A stretch of 8,706 nucleotides of DNA from contig JAPKMV010000107.1 in the NCBI GenBank assembly GCA_026645635.1, positions 1 through 8,706 of the forward strand, in the 5' to 3' direction. Made by a program: the position numbers and the translations under genes. Shown one piece after another: positions 1 through 6,526 of this stretch. Every line of letters starts with the position of its first letter. Position 1 is the stretch's first letter. Source of the stretch: Caldilineaceae bacterium (GTDB taxonomy: Bacteria; Chloroflexota; Anaerolineae; Caldilineales; Caldilineaceae). A model generated the notes under the pieces. That model was given only the letters and a program-made list of their open reading frames with translations, was not told where the DNA came from and did not search any database.

Positions 1-2
1 TC

Positions 3-572
3 TGCCAGGCCATCGTCGCGCGGACGGGCGTCGCCTGTTACGCGATGGATGAGCACATCTATGGCGCCTACATGGGCCAATACACGGCGGAACGCCATCC
101 CGCCAGCACCGCCTGGTTTGGTGCGGCCGACCCGCTGGCCTGGGTGATGGCGCGCACCCCCGCCGAATTCGACGCGCTCAACCGCGCCACCACCGCCGAG
201 TATCTCGACCTGCTGGCCGCCGACCTGCGCGACCAGGACCCGCAGCAGCCGCTGCTCATCGACGGCGGGGTGACACACCCATCGCTGCTGGTGCAGGTGC
301 TGGCGCCGGCACAGATCCTCTGTCTGGACGTCGACGACGCCGAGCGGGAGCGCATCTGGAACAATGCCCCCGAACGCGCCGAGATGCGCGGCTGGGTGCA
401 GGCGTTGGCCGCGCCCGCCGATCCCTGGCGGCGCTTTCTCGACTTCGACCAACAGATCAACGACACCCTCGTCGCCGAGTCCCGGGCGCACGGCATTCCC
501 GTGCTCCGCCGCACGCCTGAATTGACCGTGGCGGCGCTCACCGCCGCCGTCATCGCTGCACTCTGGCCCTGA
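3..572 (+). CDS. C-terminal part of a putative P-loop kinase-like protein (5' end outside window)
   Basis: The reading frame is open from the first bases of the window to TGA at 570-572, so the true start lies upstream. The ATG at 45 is internal: residues before it (CQAIVARTGVACYAMDEH) continue smoothly into the rest. The visible order, a segment like 'A..TG....MDEHIYG', a hydrophobic strand PLLIDGG near the middle, then a strand ILCLDVDDAERERIW followed by a basic/acidic helix, resembles small-molecule or nucleoside kinases of the P-loop class, in which a substrate-binding Asp follows the first helix and a lid region follows a 'pl.L.l' strand. The Walker A motif itself would be upstream and cannot be seen, so the kinase call is an inference. 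It lies 93 bp before the TetR gene, with that gene's own promoter and operator between them, so it is probably not part of the exporter operon. The substrate is unknown. Confidence 0.55.
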   Translation, partial: CQAIVARTGVACYAMDEHIYGAYMGQYTAERHPASTAWFGAADPLAWVMARTPAEFDALNRATTAEYLDLLAADLRDQDPQQPLLIDGGVTHPSLLVQVLAPAQILCLDVDDAERERIWNNAPERAEMRGWVQALAAPADPWRRFLDFDQQINDTLVAESRAHGIPVLRRTPELTVAALTAAVIAALWP

Positions 573-614
573 AAACCTGGTCATTCGGCTAGGGCATTTT
601 GCCGCGCGTTGATC

Positions 615-620
615 TACAAT
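615..620 (+). promoter_or_regulatory. Possible -10 box of the tetR-exporter operon
   Basis: TACAAT differs from the TATAAT consensus at one position. A start site about seven bases downstream would fall at about 627, directly before the palindromic operator at 629-645. No convincing -35 hexamer is visible at 16-18 bp upstream, so this is a tentative call. Confidence 0.35.
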
Positions 621-628
621 CTAGGTAT

Positions 629-645
629 TGACTGACGGTCAGTCA
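629..645 (+). promoter_or_regulatory. Palindromic operator, probable binding site of the adjacent TetR regulator
   Basis: TGACTGACGGTCAGTCA is a perfect inverted repeat: two 8-bp arms around one central base. It ends 20 bp before the start codon of the TetR gene and lies at or just after the likely transcription start. Palindromes with TGAC...GTCA cores close to their own promoter are typical of autoregulated TetR-family repressors. Binding here would repress the regulator and, because no separate promoter is seen downstream, the four exporter genes as well. Confidence 0.75.
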
Positions 646-665
646 GCAGGACTAGAGGTGGATCA

Positions 666-1343
666 ATGGCGCGGCAGGTCAAGGAATACGACGAGCGCTA
701 TCAAGAATTTCTGGATGCCGGTCAGCGACTCTTTTACACGAAAGGGTACGACCAGACCTCGATCCAGGAGATCATCGCCGCAGTGGGCGTGGCCAAAGGG
801 CTGTTCTACTACTATTTCCGCGCTAAAGGCGACCTGCTGGACGCCATCATCGAGCGTTCGCTGGCGCAGCAGATCGCGCAACTGACGCCACTGGTCAACG
901 ACCCCGCGCTCGACGCTCCCACCAAGTTTGTGCGGCTCTTCGCCAACCTGGGCGCCTGGAAACTCACCAACAAAGACTTCTTCCTGGATGTAATGCGCAT
1001 CATCATGCGCGACGAGAATGTGCTGCTGCGCACGAAGATGCACGAGCTTGGCGTGACGGCCGTGGCGCCGCTGATGGCGCAGGTGATCGAGCAGGGGGTG
1101 CGCGAGGGTGCGTTTGCGGTGGATCAGCCCGCGGACATGGCTGAAATTCTCCTACAGATGGGGCAGTCGCTGCAAAAGGTGACGACGCAACTGCTGCTCT
1201 CCGCGCCCCAGGACGAGGCGGCCTACGCAGCGTTTTTGTGCAAGGTGGACGCCTACGAACGCAGTATCGAGCGGGTGCTGGGCGCCCGCCCTGGCTCGCT
1301 GCCGGTCATCCCCCGCGAGCAAATTCGCATGTGGCTGGTGTAG
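666..1343 (+). CDS. TetR/AcrR-family transcriptional repressor
   Basis: This 225-residue protein has the length of the TetR family. Residues about 12-60 form the DNA-binding three-helix unit: a first helix (YQEFLDAGQRLFYTKGYDQ) and a helix-turn-helix (TSIQEIIAAVGVAKGLFYYYF, about 31-51), ending in the family hallmark 'FRAKGDLLDAI'. The remaining 160 residues are helical and variable, as expected for the ligand-binding and dimer domain. ATG at 666 is supported by GAGGTG at 655-660, five bases upstream. The perfect palindrome at 629-645 just ahead of the gene suggests autorepression. The next four genes on the same strand make an ABC exporter, the usual kind of target for such a regulator, so the inducer may be a substrate of that pump. 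The ligand cannot be predicted. Confidence 0.93.
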   Translation: MARQVKEYDERYQEFLDAGQRLFYTKGYDQTSIQEIIAAVGVAKGLFYYYFRAKGDLLDAIIERSLAQQIAQLTPLVNDPALDAPTKFVRLFANLGAWKLTNKDFFLDVMRIIMRDENVLLRTKMHELGVTAVAPLMAQVIEQGVREGAFAVDQPADMAEILLQMGQSLQKVTTQLLLSAPQDEAAYAAFLCKVDAYERSIERVLGARPGSLPVIPREQIRMWLV

Positions 1344-1355
1344 CGGAGAATGATG

Positions 1356-1446
1356 CGTGGTGCGTGCTACGTGCTACGTGTTGCGTGTTGCGTGTTACGT
1401 CAGATGTCACGCACCACGTAACACGTAACACGCAACACGCAACACG
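1356..1446. repeat. Heptad-periodic palindrome (24-bp perfect arms) between tetR and permease 1
   Basis: CGTG recurs exactly every 7 bp at 1356, 1363, 1370, 1377, 1384 and 1391. Its complement CACG recurs every 7 bp at 1408, 1415, 1422, 1429, 1436 and 1443. Each heptad is CGTG plus three variable bases (GTG, CTA, TTG or TTA). Positions 1377-1400 and 1423-1446 are perfect inverted repeats of 24 bp. A second, nested 11-bp perfect inverted repeat joins 1356-1366 to 1408-1418, so other hairpin registers shifted by multiples of seven are possible. The element fills the spacer and stops 4 bp before AAGGAG (1451-1456), the ribosome-binding site of the next gene. No T-run follows it, so it is not a standard terminator. 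Confidence 0.9.
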
Positions 1447-1463
1447 GAAAAAGGAGCAAACAG

Positions 1464-2699
1464 ATGGGCAAATCTTTCAAACTCGCGTGGCGCAACATGT
1501 GGCGCAACTGGCGGCGCACCGCGATTGCCCTGGTGGCGATTGTGCTGGGGCTGGTGCTGCTGATCTTTTTCGATGGCTTCATCCAGGGGTCGGATCAGGC
1601 GATCTTCGGCAATGCGGTCAAGATCTACGGCGGCAACTTGCAGGTGCACGCGCCAGGCTATCGCGACAAGGTGCGCCGGATGCCGCTGCTGCCGCTGGAG
1701 AACGCCGACGAAGTTGTCGCCGCGGCCACAGAGCGGCCCGAGGTGATTGCAGCGGCCAAACGCATCAACACGGGCGGTGTGGTGCTCAGCGGCGATCAGT
1801 CGCTGCCGGTGACCATCACAGCCATCGAACCGGATGTGGAAGGGCCGCACAGTATGCAGGCGGCCAACATTGCGGAAGGCCGCTATCTCCTCGAAGAAGA
1901 GGGCGACGCGATCCTGATCGGGCGGGGGCTGGCGGACCGGCTGGGGCTGGCCGTGGGCGACCGCACCACGCTCCTCGGCCACAGCAAGCATGAGACGCTG
2001 CGCCAGCGCACCATGACCGTGGTCGGCATCTACGACGTGGGCGCGCCCGACCTGGAGAAGAGCATGGTCTTCATCACCCTGCCGGAGGCGCAGTCGCTCT
2101 ACAACCTGCGCGACCAGGTCACCGAAGTGGCGATCTTGCTGGAGGACGTGAACCAGGAGGTCGCCGTGCTGCCCAATTTGCGGCAGTCGCTGACCGGCTA
2201 CGAAGTGGATTCCTGGAAAACGCTGCGCCCCGAAATCACCGAGACGATGAACACCAAGGGCACCTTCACCAGCCTGATCGGGCTGATCGTGGTCATGATC
2301 GCCAGCATCGGCATTCTCAACTTGCAGTTGATGGCCGTCTTCGAGCGCACGCGCGAAATGGGCGTGCTGGCGGCGATGGGGATGAAGGGGCGCCAGATCA
2401 TGGGCATCTTCCTGCTCGAAGGGACGCTGATTGGGCTGGTCGGCGCAGTGATCGGCTGTCTGCTCGGCGTCGGTCTGCTGGCCGCGGTCGGCGCAGCCGG
2501 CGGCGTCAATCTCTCGTTTGCGTCGGGCATGGGCGGCGACATCATGGCGCTGATGGGCAGCCGGCTCTATCCCGCCACGACACCCGCCAGCGTATTTGCC
2601 CGCGGCGCCATCGTGGTGGTGATCGCGGCGCTGGCCTCGCTCTACCCCGCCTGGCAAGCCTCGCGCAAGGAGCCGGCGGCGGCGCTGCATCATGTGTGA
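1464..2699 (+). CDS. ABC exporter permease 1 (MacB/LolCE/FtsX type)
   Basis: The 411-residue protein has the four-helix layout of the FtsX/MacB permease family. A basic N-terminus ([13 protein letters not shown]) leads into membrane helix 1 at about 19-38. An extracytoplasmic MacB-type domain follows at about 40-265, including '[14 protein letters not shown]' near 153-166. The C-terminal FtsX domain has helices at about 269-291, 315-345 and 378-396. The cytoplasmic coupling loop '[19 protein letters not shown]' at 294-312 is the family hallmark for contact with the ATPase, and '[16 protein letters not shown]' closes the protein. ATG 1464 has AAGGAG at 1451-1456. It pairs with permease 2, whose loop lies at the same residue numbers, suggesting a heterodimer like LolC-LolE. 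It lacks its own ATPase domain, which is encoded at 4096. The substrate is unknown. Confidence 0.9.
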   Translation: MGKSFKLAWRNMWRNWRRTAIALVAIVLGLVLLIFFDGFIQGSDQAIFGNAVKIYGGNLQVHAPGYRDKVRRMPLLPLENADEVVAAATERPEVIAAAKRINTGGVVLSGDQSLPVTITAIEPDVEGPHSMQAANIAEGRYLLEEEGDAILIGRGLADRLGLAVGDRTTLLGHSKHETLRQRTMTVVGIYDVGAPDLEKSMVFITLPEAQSLYNLRDQVTEVAILLEDVNQEVAVLPNLRQSLTGYEVDSWKTLRPEITETMNTKGTFTSLIGLIVVMIASIGILNLQLMAVFERTREMGVLAAMGMKGRQIMGIFLLEGTLIGLVGAVIGCLLGVGLLAAVGAAGGVNLSFASGMGGDIMALMGSRLYPATTPASVFARGAIVVVIAALASLYPAWQASRKEPAAALHHV

Positions 2700-2710
2700 C
2701 CGACGAGTCG

Positions 2711-2774
2711 AATCTCTCAATCTCCTAATCTCTGTGGAGTGTAGAGATTGAGAGATTAGGAGATTAAGAGATTG
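2711..2774. repeat. Octamer-periodic palindrome (23-bp arms, one mismatch) between the two permease genes
   Basis: The left arm, 2711-2733, is three copies of an 8-bp word of form AATCTCYN. The right part, 2743-2774, is four tandem copies of the complementary word (AGAGATTG, AGAGATTA, GGAGATTA, AGAGATTG). Arms 2711-2733 and 2751-2773 pair at 22 of 23 positions, the exception being C2718 against A2766, around a 17-nt loop. The element begins 11 bp after the stop of permease 1 and ends 8 bp before GGAAGGAG at 2782. It is AT-richer than the flanking genes. No T-run follows the stem. Confidence 0.9.
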
Positions 2775-2781
2775 GTAACTT

Positions 2782-2789
2782 GGAAGGAG
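2782..2789 (+). promoter_or_regulatory. Ribosome-binding site that fixes the GTG start of permease 2
   Basis: GGAAGGAG lies nine bases before GTG at 2799. No ATG with comparable spacing exists in the frame, and the protein from this GTG aligns with permease 1 from its first helix onward, so the GTG is taken as the start. Confidence 0.8.
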
Positions 2790-2798
2790 TAAACCTTC

Positions 2799-4025
2799 GT
2801 GGCGTGGACAAAATTATGGGCGATCGGTTATCGGGATCTGGGCCGCAATCGGCGGCGCTCGGTCTTCACGGCGCTGGCGGTGGCGCTGGGTCTGGCGCTG
2901 CTCATCATCATGAACGGCTACATCGCCGGGGTGATGGAGGATTCGCTGCAAAACAGCATTCGTCTGCAGACCGGCCATCTGCAACTGCGCGCCCCTTCCT
3001 ACGAGATTGAGGAACTGAGTCTGCAGTGGGAGGATCTGCTGGCAGGCGCCGACCAGGTGACCGCACAGGCCCAGAGTGTACCTGGCGTGCAGACCGCCGC
3101 CCCCGTTTTGTGGGCGCGGGCGATCCTCAACACGGCGAATGAGTCGGTGGGGCTGCAACTGCACGGCATCGACGTGACTTCACCGCACTATGCGTCGGTG
3201 CGCGACGGGCTGGTTGCGGGCGACTACCTGGCGCCCGACGACCGCGGCGGCGTGCTGCTCGGTCAGCGGCTGGCCGACGAACTGGGGCTGGCTGTGGGCG
3301 ACAATGTCAGCCTCACCGTGATCAACGCCAACAACCAGCCGGAGGAAGCGATCTTTGCGATCCGTGGTCTCTTCAGCACGGGTGTCGCCACCTATGACGA
3401 GGCGTCGGTGATGGCGCCGCTGGCTAGGGTGCAGACGTTCACCGGCGTGGGCAGCCGCGCCAGCGCCGTCATTCTGCTCCTCGACGACCAGGAACAGGCG
3501 GTGACAGTGGCCGCCGCGCTGGCCGGGCCGTCTGTGAATGCGCTCACCTGGCAGACGATGAACGCGTTTTTCTTGGAAACGATGCAGACAGCCATGAGTT
3601 TCTACTACCTCCTCGACGGCATCGTCATGCTGATCGTAGCGGTGATCGTGGCCAACACGCTGCTGATGGCCGTCTTCGAGCGCATCCGCGAGATGGGCAT
3701 CCTGGCCGCGCTGGGCATGAAGGGGCGGCAGCTCATGCAGATGATGCTCTTCCAGGCGGCGATTCTGTCACTCTTTGGCATTGCCGCAGGTATCGTCCTG
3801 GGGGTGGCCGGCGTGATGTTGCTGGCGCAGATTGGCATCCCCGTCGGCGACATGGCCACCGTGGCCAGCAACATGGCCATCGGCGAAGTGCTGCGCGCCC
3901 GCCTGGTGCCGGATCAGATCCTCTGGTTGTCGATCTGGACGCTGATCGTGGCGCTGCTGGCGTCGCTCTACCCGGCCTGGTTTGCGGCGCGCCTCGAACC
4001 GGTGAAAGCGCTCCATGCGTCGTAG
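2799..4025 (+). CDS. ABC exporter permease 2 (MacB/LolCE/FtsX type)
   Basis: This 408-residue paralogue of permease 1 has the same order of parts. A basic start (YRDLGRNRRR) leads to membrane helix 1 at about 20-40, then an extracytoplasmic MacB-type domain including 'GQRLADELGLAVGD' (155-168). The FtsX domain has helices at about 270-292, 316-346 and 374-393. The coupling loop 'ERIREMGILAALGMKGRQL' occupies 294-312, exactly the residue numbers of the matching loop in permease 1, and the end 'YPAWFAARLEPVKALH' also matches. The start is GTG with a strong ribosome-binding site. An ancestral duplication followed by divergence, giving a heterodimeric pore, is the simplest reading. The stop codon TAG runs directly into the heptad-periodic spacer at 4025. 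Confidence 0.9.
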   Translation: MAWTKLWAIGYRDLGRNRRRSVFTALAVALGLALLIIMNGYIAGVMEDSLQNSIRLQTGHLQLRAPSYEIEELSLQWEDLLAGADQVTAQAQSVPGVQTAAPVLWARAILNTANESVGLQLHGIDVTSPHYASVRDGLVAGDYLAPDDRGGVLLGQRLADELGLAVGDNVSLTVINANNQPEEAIFAIRGLFSTGVATYDEASVMAPLARVQTFTGVGSRASAVILLLDDQEQAVTVAAALAGPSVNALTWQTMNAFFLETMQTAMSFYYLLDGIVMLIVAVIVANTLLMAVFERIREMGILAALGMKGRQLMQMMLFQAAILSLFGIAAGIVLGVAGVMLLAQIGIPVGDMATVASNMAIGEVLRARLVPDQILWLSIWTLIVALLASLYPAWFAARLEPVKALHAS

Positions 4026-4085
4026 GGGCGAGTTGCGAAGGACGAGGGGCGAATTGAGTGACCTGTGACCTTTGACAGATGACGG
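4025..4085. repeat. Heptad-periodic direct-repeat spacer between permease 2 and the ATPase
   Basis: Two heptad series run head to tail. First come GGGGCGA, GTTGCGA, AGGACGA and GGGGCGA at 4025-4052, with CGA every 7 bp. Then come GTGACCT, GTGACCT, TTGACAG and ATGACGG at 4058-4085, with TGAC every 7 bp. GGGGCGAGTTG (4025-4035) and GGGGCGAATTG (4046-4056) are an 11-bp direct repeat with one mismatch, 21 bp apart. Unlike the other three spacers I found no long inverted arm, so it looks like half of such an element. Confidence 0.75.
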
Positions 4086-4088
4086 GAG
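4084..4088 (+). promoter_or_regulatory. Ribosome-binding site that fixes the ATPase start at ATG 4096
   Basis: GGGAG lies seven bases before ATG 4096. The longer in-frame alternative, TTG at 4072, sits inside the heptad repeat, has no Shine-Dalgarno sequence, and would add eight residues that do not fit ABC ATPase N-termini. Confidence 0.75.
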
Positions 4089-4095
4089 ATTTTTC

Positions 4096-4791
4096 ATGGC
4101 GATTATCGAACTTGAGCATGCGTCGAAATCTTACAAGATCGGTGAGGTGACGACTACTGCGCTGAACGACGTCAGCCTCGACATCGAGGCAGGCGAGTTC
4201 ACGGCGCTGGTCGGGCCATCCGGCTCCGGCAAGACCACGCTGCTGCAACTGATGGGCTGTCTCGACCGCCCGAATCGCGGCGTGGTGATGATCAACGGGC
4301 AGGATGTGACGAAGTTGAACAACAACCGCCGCGCTGACCTGCGCCGCGATGTGATCGGCTTCATCTTCCAGTTCTTTGCGTTGGTGCCGGTGCTCAGCGC
4401 CTACGAGAACGTAGAACTGCCGCTGCTGCTGGCCAACGTCAACGGCAGCGAACGGCGCACGCGGGTGCTGGAGCTGCTCGATGCGGTGGGGCTGAGTGAC
4501 CGCATCCACCACCGCCCGGACCAGATGAGCGGCGGCGAGCAGCAGCGCGTGGCCATCGCCCGTGCACTGGCGCCGCGCCCGCTCATGGTGCTTGCCGACG
4601 AGCCGACTGCCAATCTCGACACGGCCAACGGCGAGCAGGCGATGGCGATCATGCACCGCCTCAACCAGGAAACGGGCACCGCGTTTATCTTCGCCACCCA
4701 CGACCCGCGGGTGATGAAGTTCGCGCGCCGCGTGGTGGAACTGCGCGATGGGCAGATCGTTGGGGATCGCGCCGTGAATGGGGAAGGGTGA
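4096..4791 (+). CDS. ABC exporter ATP-binding subunit (LolD/MacB type)
   Basis: The 231-residue protein has all nucleotide-binding motifs in order: Walker A GPSGSGKT at 40-47, the Q-loop glutamine at 92 (FIFQFF), the ABC signature [15 protein letters not shown] at 144-158, Walker B LMVLADE at 163-169 with catalytic Glu169, the D-loop NLD, and the switch histidine at 202 (ATHDPR). The length and the segment '[15 protein letters not shown]' after the Q-loop are typical of the LolD/MacB class that works with FtsX-type permeases. It would energise the two permeases just upstream, binding their ERxREMG loops on the cytoplasmic side. The signature has Glu in place of the commoner Gln (SGGE for SGGQ), which is also seen in this class. 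Its TGA stop is the first part of the left arm of the next palindrome. Confidence 0.95.
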   Translation: MAIIELEHASKSYKIGEVTTTALNDVSLDIEAGEFTALVGPSGSGKTTLLQLMGCLDRPNRGVVMINGQDVTKLNNNRRADLRRDVIGFIFQFFALVPVLSAYENVELPLLLANVNGSERRTRVLELLDAVGLSDRIHHRPDQMSGGEQQRVAIARALAPRPLMVLADEPTANLDTANGEQAMAIMHRLNQETGTAFIFATHDPRVMKFARRVVELRDGQIVGDRAVNGEG

Positions 4792-4890
4792 TAGACCGCG
4801 GATTGAGCGGATTAGGCGGATTTCTGCGGATTTTTTTCTTTGTCGTTCATCCGCGTCAATCCGCCAAATCCGCCAAATCCGCGGTCTATC
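4790..4890. repeat. 41-nt-arm palindrome with 9-10 bp word period between the ATPase and adaptor genes
   Basis: Arms 4790-4830 and 4850-4890 pair at 35 of 41 positions, with the outer 15 bp perfect (GATAGACCGCGGATT against its complement), around a 19-nt loop that opens with seven Ts. GCGGATT recurs in the left arm at 4798, 4807, 4816 and 4826 (steps 9, 9, 10). ATCCGC recurs in the right arm at 4849, 4859, 4868 and 4877 (steps 10, 9, 9), so even the irregular step is mirrored. The left arm starts inside the stop codon of the ATPase gene. Only a weak CCTTTTGC follows the stem, so termination here is unlikely but cannot be excluded. Confidence 0.9.
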
Positions 4891-4919
4891 CTTTTGCTTG
4901 TGGAACGAGGAACGTCTGT

Positions 4920-6209
4920 ATGCTGCGACTGAGAGCATGGATTCTGGCCGGCGGTCTGCTGCTGGCCGGCTGCACACAACCTGCCACGCCCACGCCAACG
5001 CCGGCAGCGACGCCCTTGCCGCCCGTCGGCGTGATCCAGGCGGGGGGCGCAGTGCAGGCGTCGGGCCGGATCGTGCCGGCGGAAAGCGCCGATCTGGCCT
5101 TTGTGCGGCCTGGGCGCGTGGGTACAGTGGCCGTCGCCGTGGGCGAGGTGGCGCCGGCGGATGGGGTGCTGCTGGCGCTGGACAGCGTCGCCGAAGCCGC
5201 GGCGGTGACTCAGGCGCAGGCGGCTTATTTCCGCGCCCAGGCGAACCTGGCAGAATTGCAGGCCGGCGCGCGCAGCGAGGAGATCGCGGCTGCCGAGGCG
5301 CAAGTGGCGGCCGCCCAGGCGCGGCTGGCCCAAGGCAGCGAAGTCGCCCGCGCGGCGGATGTGACCGCAGCCCGCGCCGACCTGGCCGCCGCGCTTGCAG
5401 CGCAGCAGCAGCTTTTCGACGGCCCGCGCGACAGTGACCGCATCGCTGCGCTGGCAACGCTCTCCAACGCCAAGGCGGCGCTGCAGCAGGCGCAGTCGGC
5501 CTACAATCGCGTCGCATGGAGCAACGACATCGGCGCACGGCCGGAAAGCCGCCAACTCCAGGAAGCAACCAACAACCTGGAGGCGGCGCAGGCGCGCTAC
5601 GACGCGCTCTTCGCCGAACCGGACGCCGATCTGGTGGCCAGCGCGCGGGCACGCGTCCAGGCCGCACAGGCCGCGCTGGATCGGCTGCTGGCGCCGGCCA
5701 CACAGAGCCGCCTCGCCGAATTGGAGGCGCAGGTGGACGCGGCGCAGGCGCAGCTCGACCTCCTCCAAGCGGGCGCGCGCGCCGAGGCGCTGGCCGTGGC
5801 TGCGGTGGCGGTGACCGATGCCGGCGCCGTCCTCCGCCGCGCCGAGGCCGACCTGGCGAACACGGAGCTGCGCGCACCCTTCACCGGCACCGTGACGGCT
5901 GTTGAGATTGGCCGGGGCGAGTTGGCCGCCGCCGGTGTACCCGTGGTAACGCTGGCCAGCCTGGATCGGCTGCAGGCGGAGACCACCGACCTGAGCGAGC
6001 GGGATGTGGCGCGGGTGCGCGTCGGTCAGCCGGCCACAGTGCTGATCGAGCCGCTGGACGTGACCGTGCCGGGCAGGGTCGTGCGCATCTCCCCCCAGGC
6101 CAACATCATCGGCGGCGACGTAGTCTACGCCGTGCTCATCGACCTGGACGAGCAGCCGGAGGGCATCCGGTGGGGGATGAGCGCAGAGGTGGACATTGCG
6201 GTGGAGTAG
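4920..6209 (+). CDS. Lipoprotein membrane-fusion (HlyD-like) adaptor of the ABC exporter
   Basis: The 429-residue protein starts with a lipoprotein signal peptide: MLRLR, a hydrophobic stretch, and lipobox LAGC with Cys18 as the predicted lipidated residue. A Thr/Pro linker follows at 19-36. Residues about 45-90 are the first half of a lipoyl-like domain, about 92-312 a long Ala/Gln-rich coiled-coil hairpin, 316-346 the second lipoyl half ([19 protein letters not shown]), and about 350-429 beta-barrel and membrane-proximal regions ([11 protein letters not shown]...GRVVRI). 'LQAGAR.E' recurs at 113 and 282, marking the two ends of the hairpin. The start ATG 4920 has GAGG at 4907-4910; a longer frame from GTG 4788 would translate the palindrome and bury the signal peptide. 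As last gene of the operon it should couple the permeases to the outside. No TolC-like gene is present. Confidence 0.92.
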   Translation: MLRLRAWILAGGLLLAGCTQPATPTPTPAATPLPPVGVIQAGGAVQASGRIVPAESADLAFVRPGRVGTVAVAVGEVAPADGVLLALDSVAEAAAVTQAQAAYFRAQANLAELQAGARSEEIAAAEAQVAAAQARLAQGSEVARAADVTAARADLAAALAAQQQLFDGPRDSDRIAALATLSNAKAALQQAQSAYNRVAWSNDIGARPESRQLQEATNNLEAAQARYDALFAEPDADLVASARARVQAAQAALDRLLAPATQSRLAELEAQVDAAQAQLDLLQAGARAEALAVAAVAVTDAGAVLRRAEADLANTELRAPFTGTVTAVEIGRGELAAAGVPVVTLASLDRLQAETTDLSERDVARVRVGQPATVLIEPLDVTVPGRVVRISPQANIIGGDVVYAVLIDLDEQPEGIRWGMSAEVDIAVE

Positions 6210-6227
6210 TTCACCTGAAACCCTGCA

Positions 6228-6524
6228 TCAACGCTGATCGACGGGCGGCACAGCATGGCCGCGTGCCTGCAAGAGGGCGGTGGCGCGCTCCGCACGCTCC
6301 ATCATGTGCGCTGCTGCGGCGGCGCGTGCTGCGAGTTCTGCGCGTTCGCTGATCGTCAGGGCCATGTCCCCCTGTTCTTCGAGCAGCCACTGCAAGCGCG
6401 TCACATCGCCTGCGCTGAGCTGGCTGTGGGCGATCTCCCAGAGCGCAGCGTCGTCGAGTTGGTCGAGCGCAGCCAGTGTGTTTTCGTACTCTGTGGGCGC
6501 TTGTGATAGGTCAAAGCGGTCCAT
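6228..6524 (-). CDS. Small conserved alpha-helical protein of unknown function
   Basis: The 98-residue product begins MDRFDLSQAP and is predicted to be mainly helical. Its pattern, 'LWEIAHSQLSAGDVTRLQWLLEEQG' then 'LTISERAELAARAAAAAHMMERAERATALLQARGHAVP', matches a small protein type I recall from Chloroflexota and Cyanobacteria that ends in a conserved 'A..LL..RGH.VP'. No function is known to me. AGGAG at 6531-6535 touches an upstream ATG (6528-6530) but lies six bases from the ATG at 6522-6524, so the latter is preferred; the alternative adds two residues. The stop is 18 bp from the convergent stop of the adaptor gene, with no obvious terminator between. It lies downstream of the DUF4276 gene on the same strand. 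Confidence 0.7.
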   Translation of the reverse strand: MDRFDLSQAPTEYENTLAALDQLDDAALWEIAHSQLSAGDVTRLQWLLEEQGDMALTISERAELAARAAAAAHMMERAERATALLQARGHAVPPVDQR

Positions 6525-6526
6525 TG

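Noticed and set aside
628..656. TTGACT (628-633) as a -35 box paired with ACTAGA (651-656)
   Set aside because: The -10 match is poor and transcription would start inside or after the ribosome-binding site of the TetR gene; TTGACT is better explained as part of the operator palindrome.
1344..1446. CRISPR-like array because of many regularly spaced short repeats
   Set aside because: The repeat unit is only 7 bp with 3 variable bases and the two halves are inverted; there are no 25-40 bp repeats, no spacers and no cas genes.
1407..2720. Minus-strand open frame (437 codons) opposite permease 1
   Set aside because: The translation is His/Arg/Gln-rich without any recognisable domain and overlaps both repeat elements; the plus strand encodes a clear FtsX-type permease.
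4072..4095. TTG 4072 as start of the ATPase gene
   Set aside because: It lies within the heptad repeat and has no ribosome-binding site, whereas ATG 4096 has GGGAG at the right distance and gives the usual N-terminus.
4790..4900. Intrinsic terminator after the ATPase gene
   Set aside because: The T7 run is inside the loop rather than after the stem, only TTTT follows the right arm, and the adaptor gene, which belongs functionally with the exporter, lies just downstream.
4788..4919. N-terminal extension of the adaptor from GTG 4788, which overlaps the ATPase stop as GTGA
   Set aside because: It would translate the palindrome and place the perfect lipoprotein signal peptide 44 residues inside the protein; ATG 4920 with GAGG upstream fits better.
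3733..5877. Long minus-strand open frame (714 codons) opposite the permease, ATPase and adaptor genes
   Set aside because: It is a shadow of GC-rich coding sequence: the translation is Arg/Pro/Ala-rich low complexity, it crosses a palindrome, and the opposite strand encodes well-recognised families throughout.
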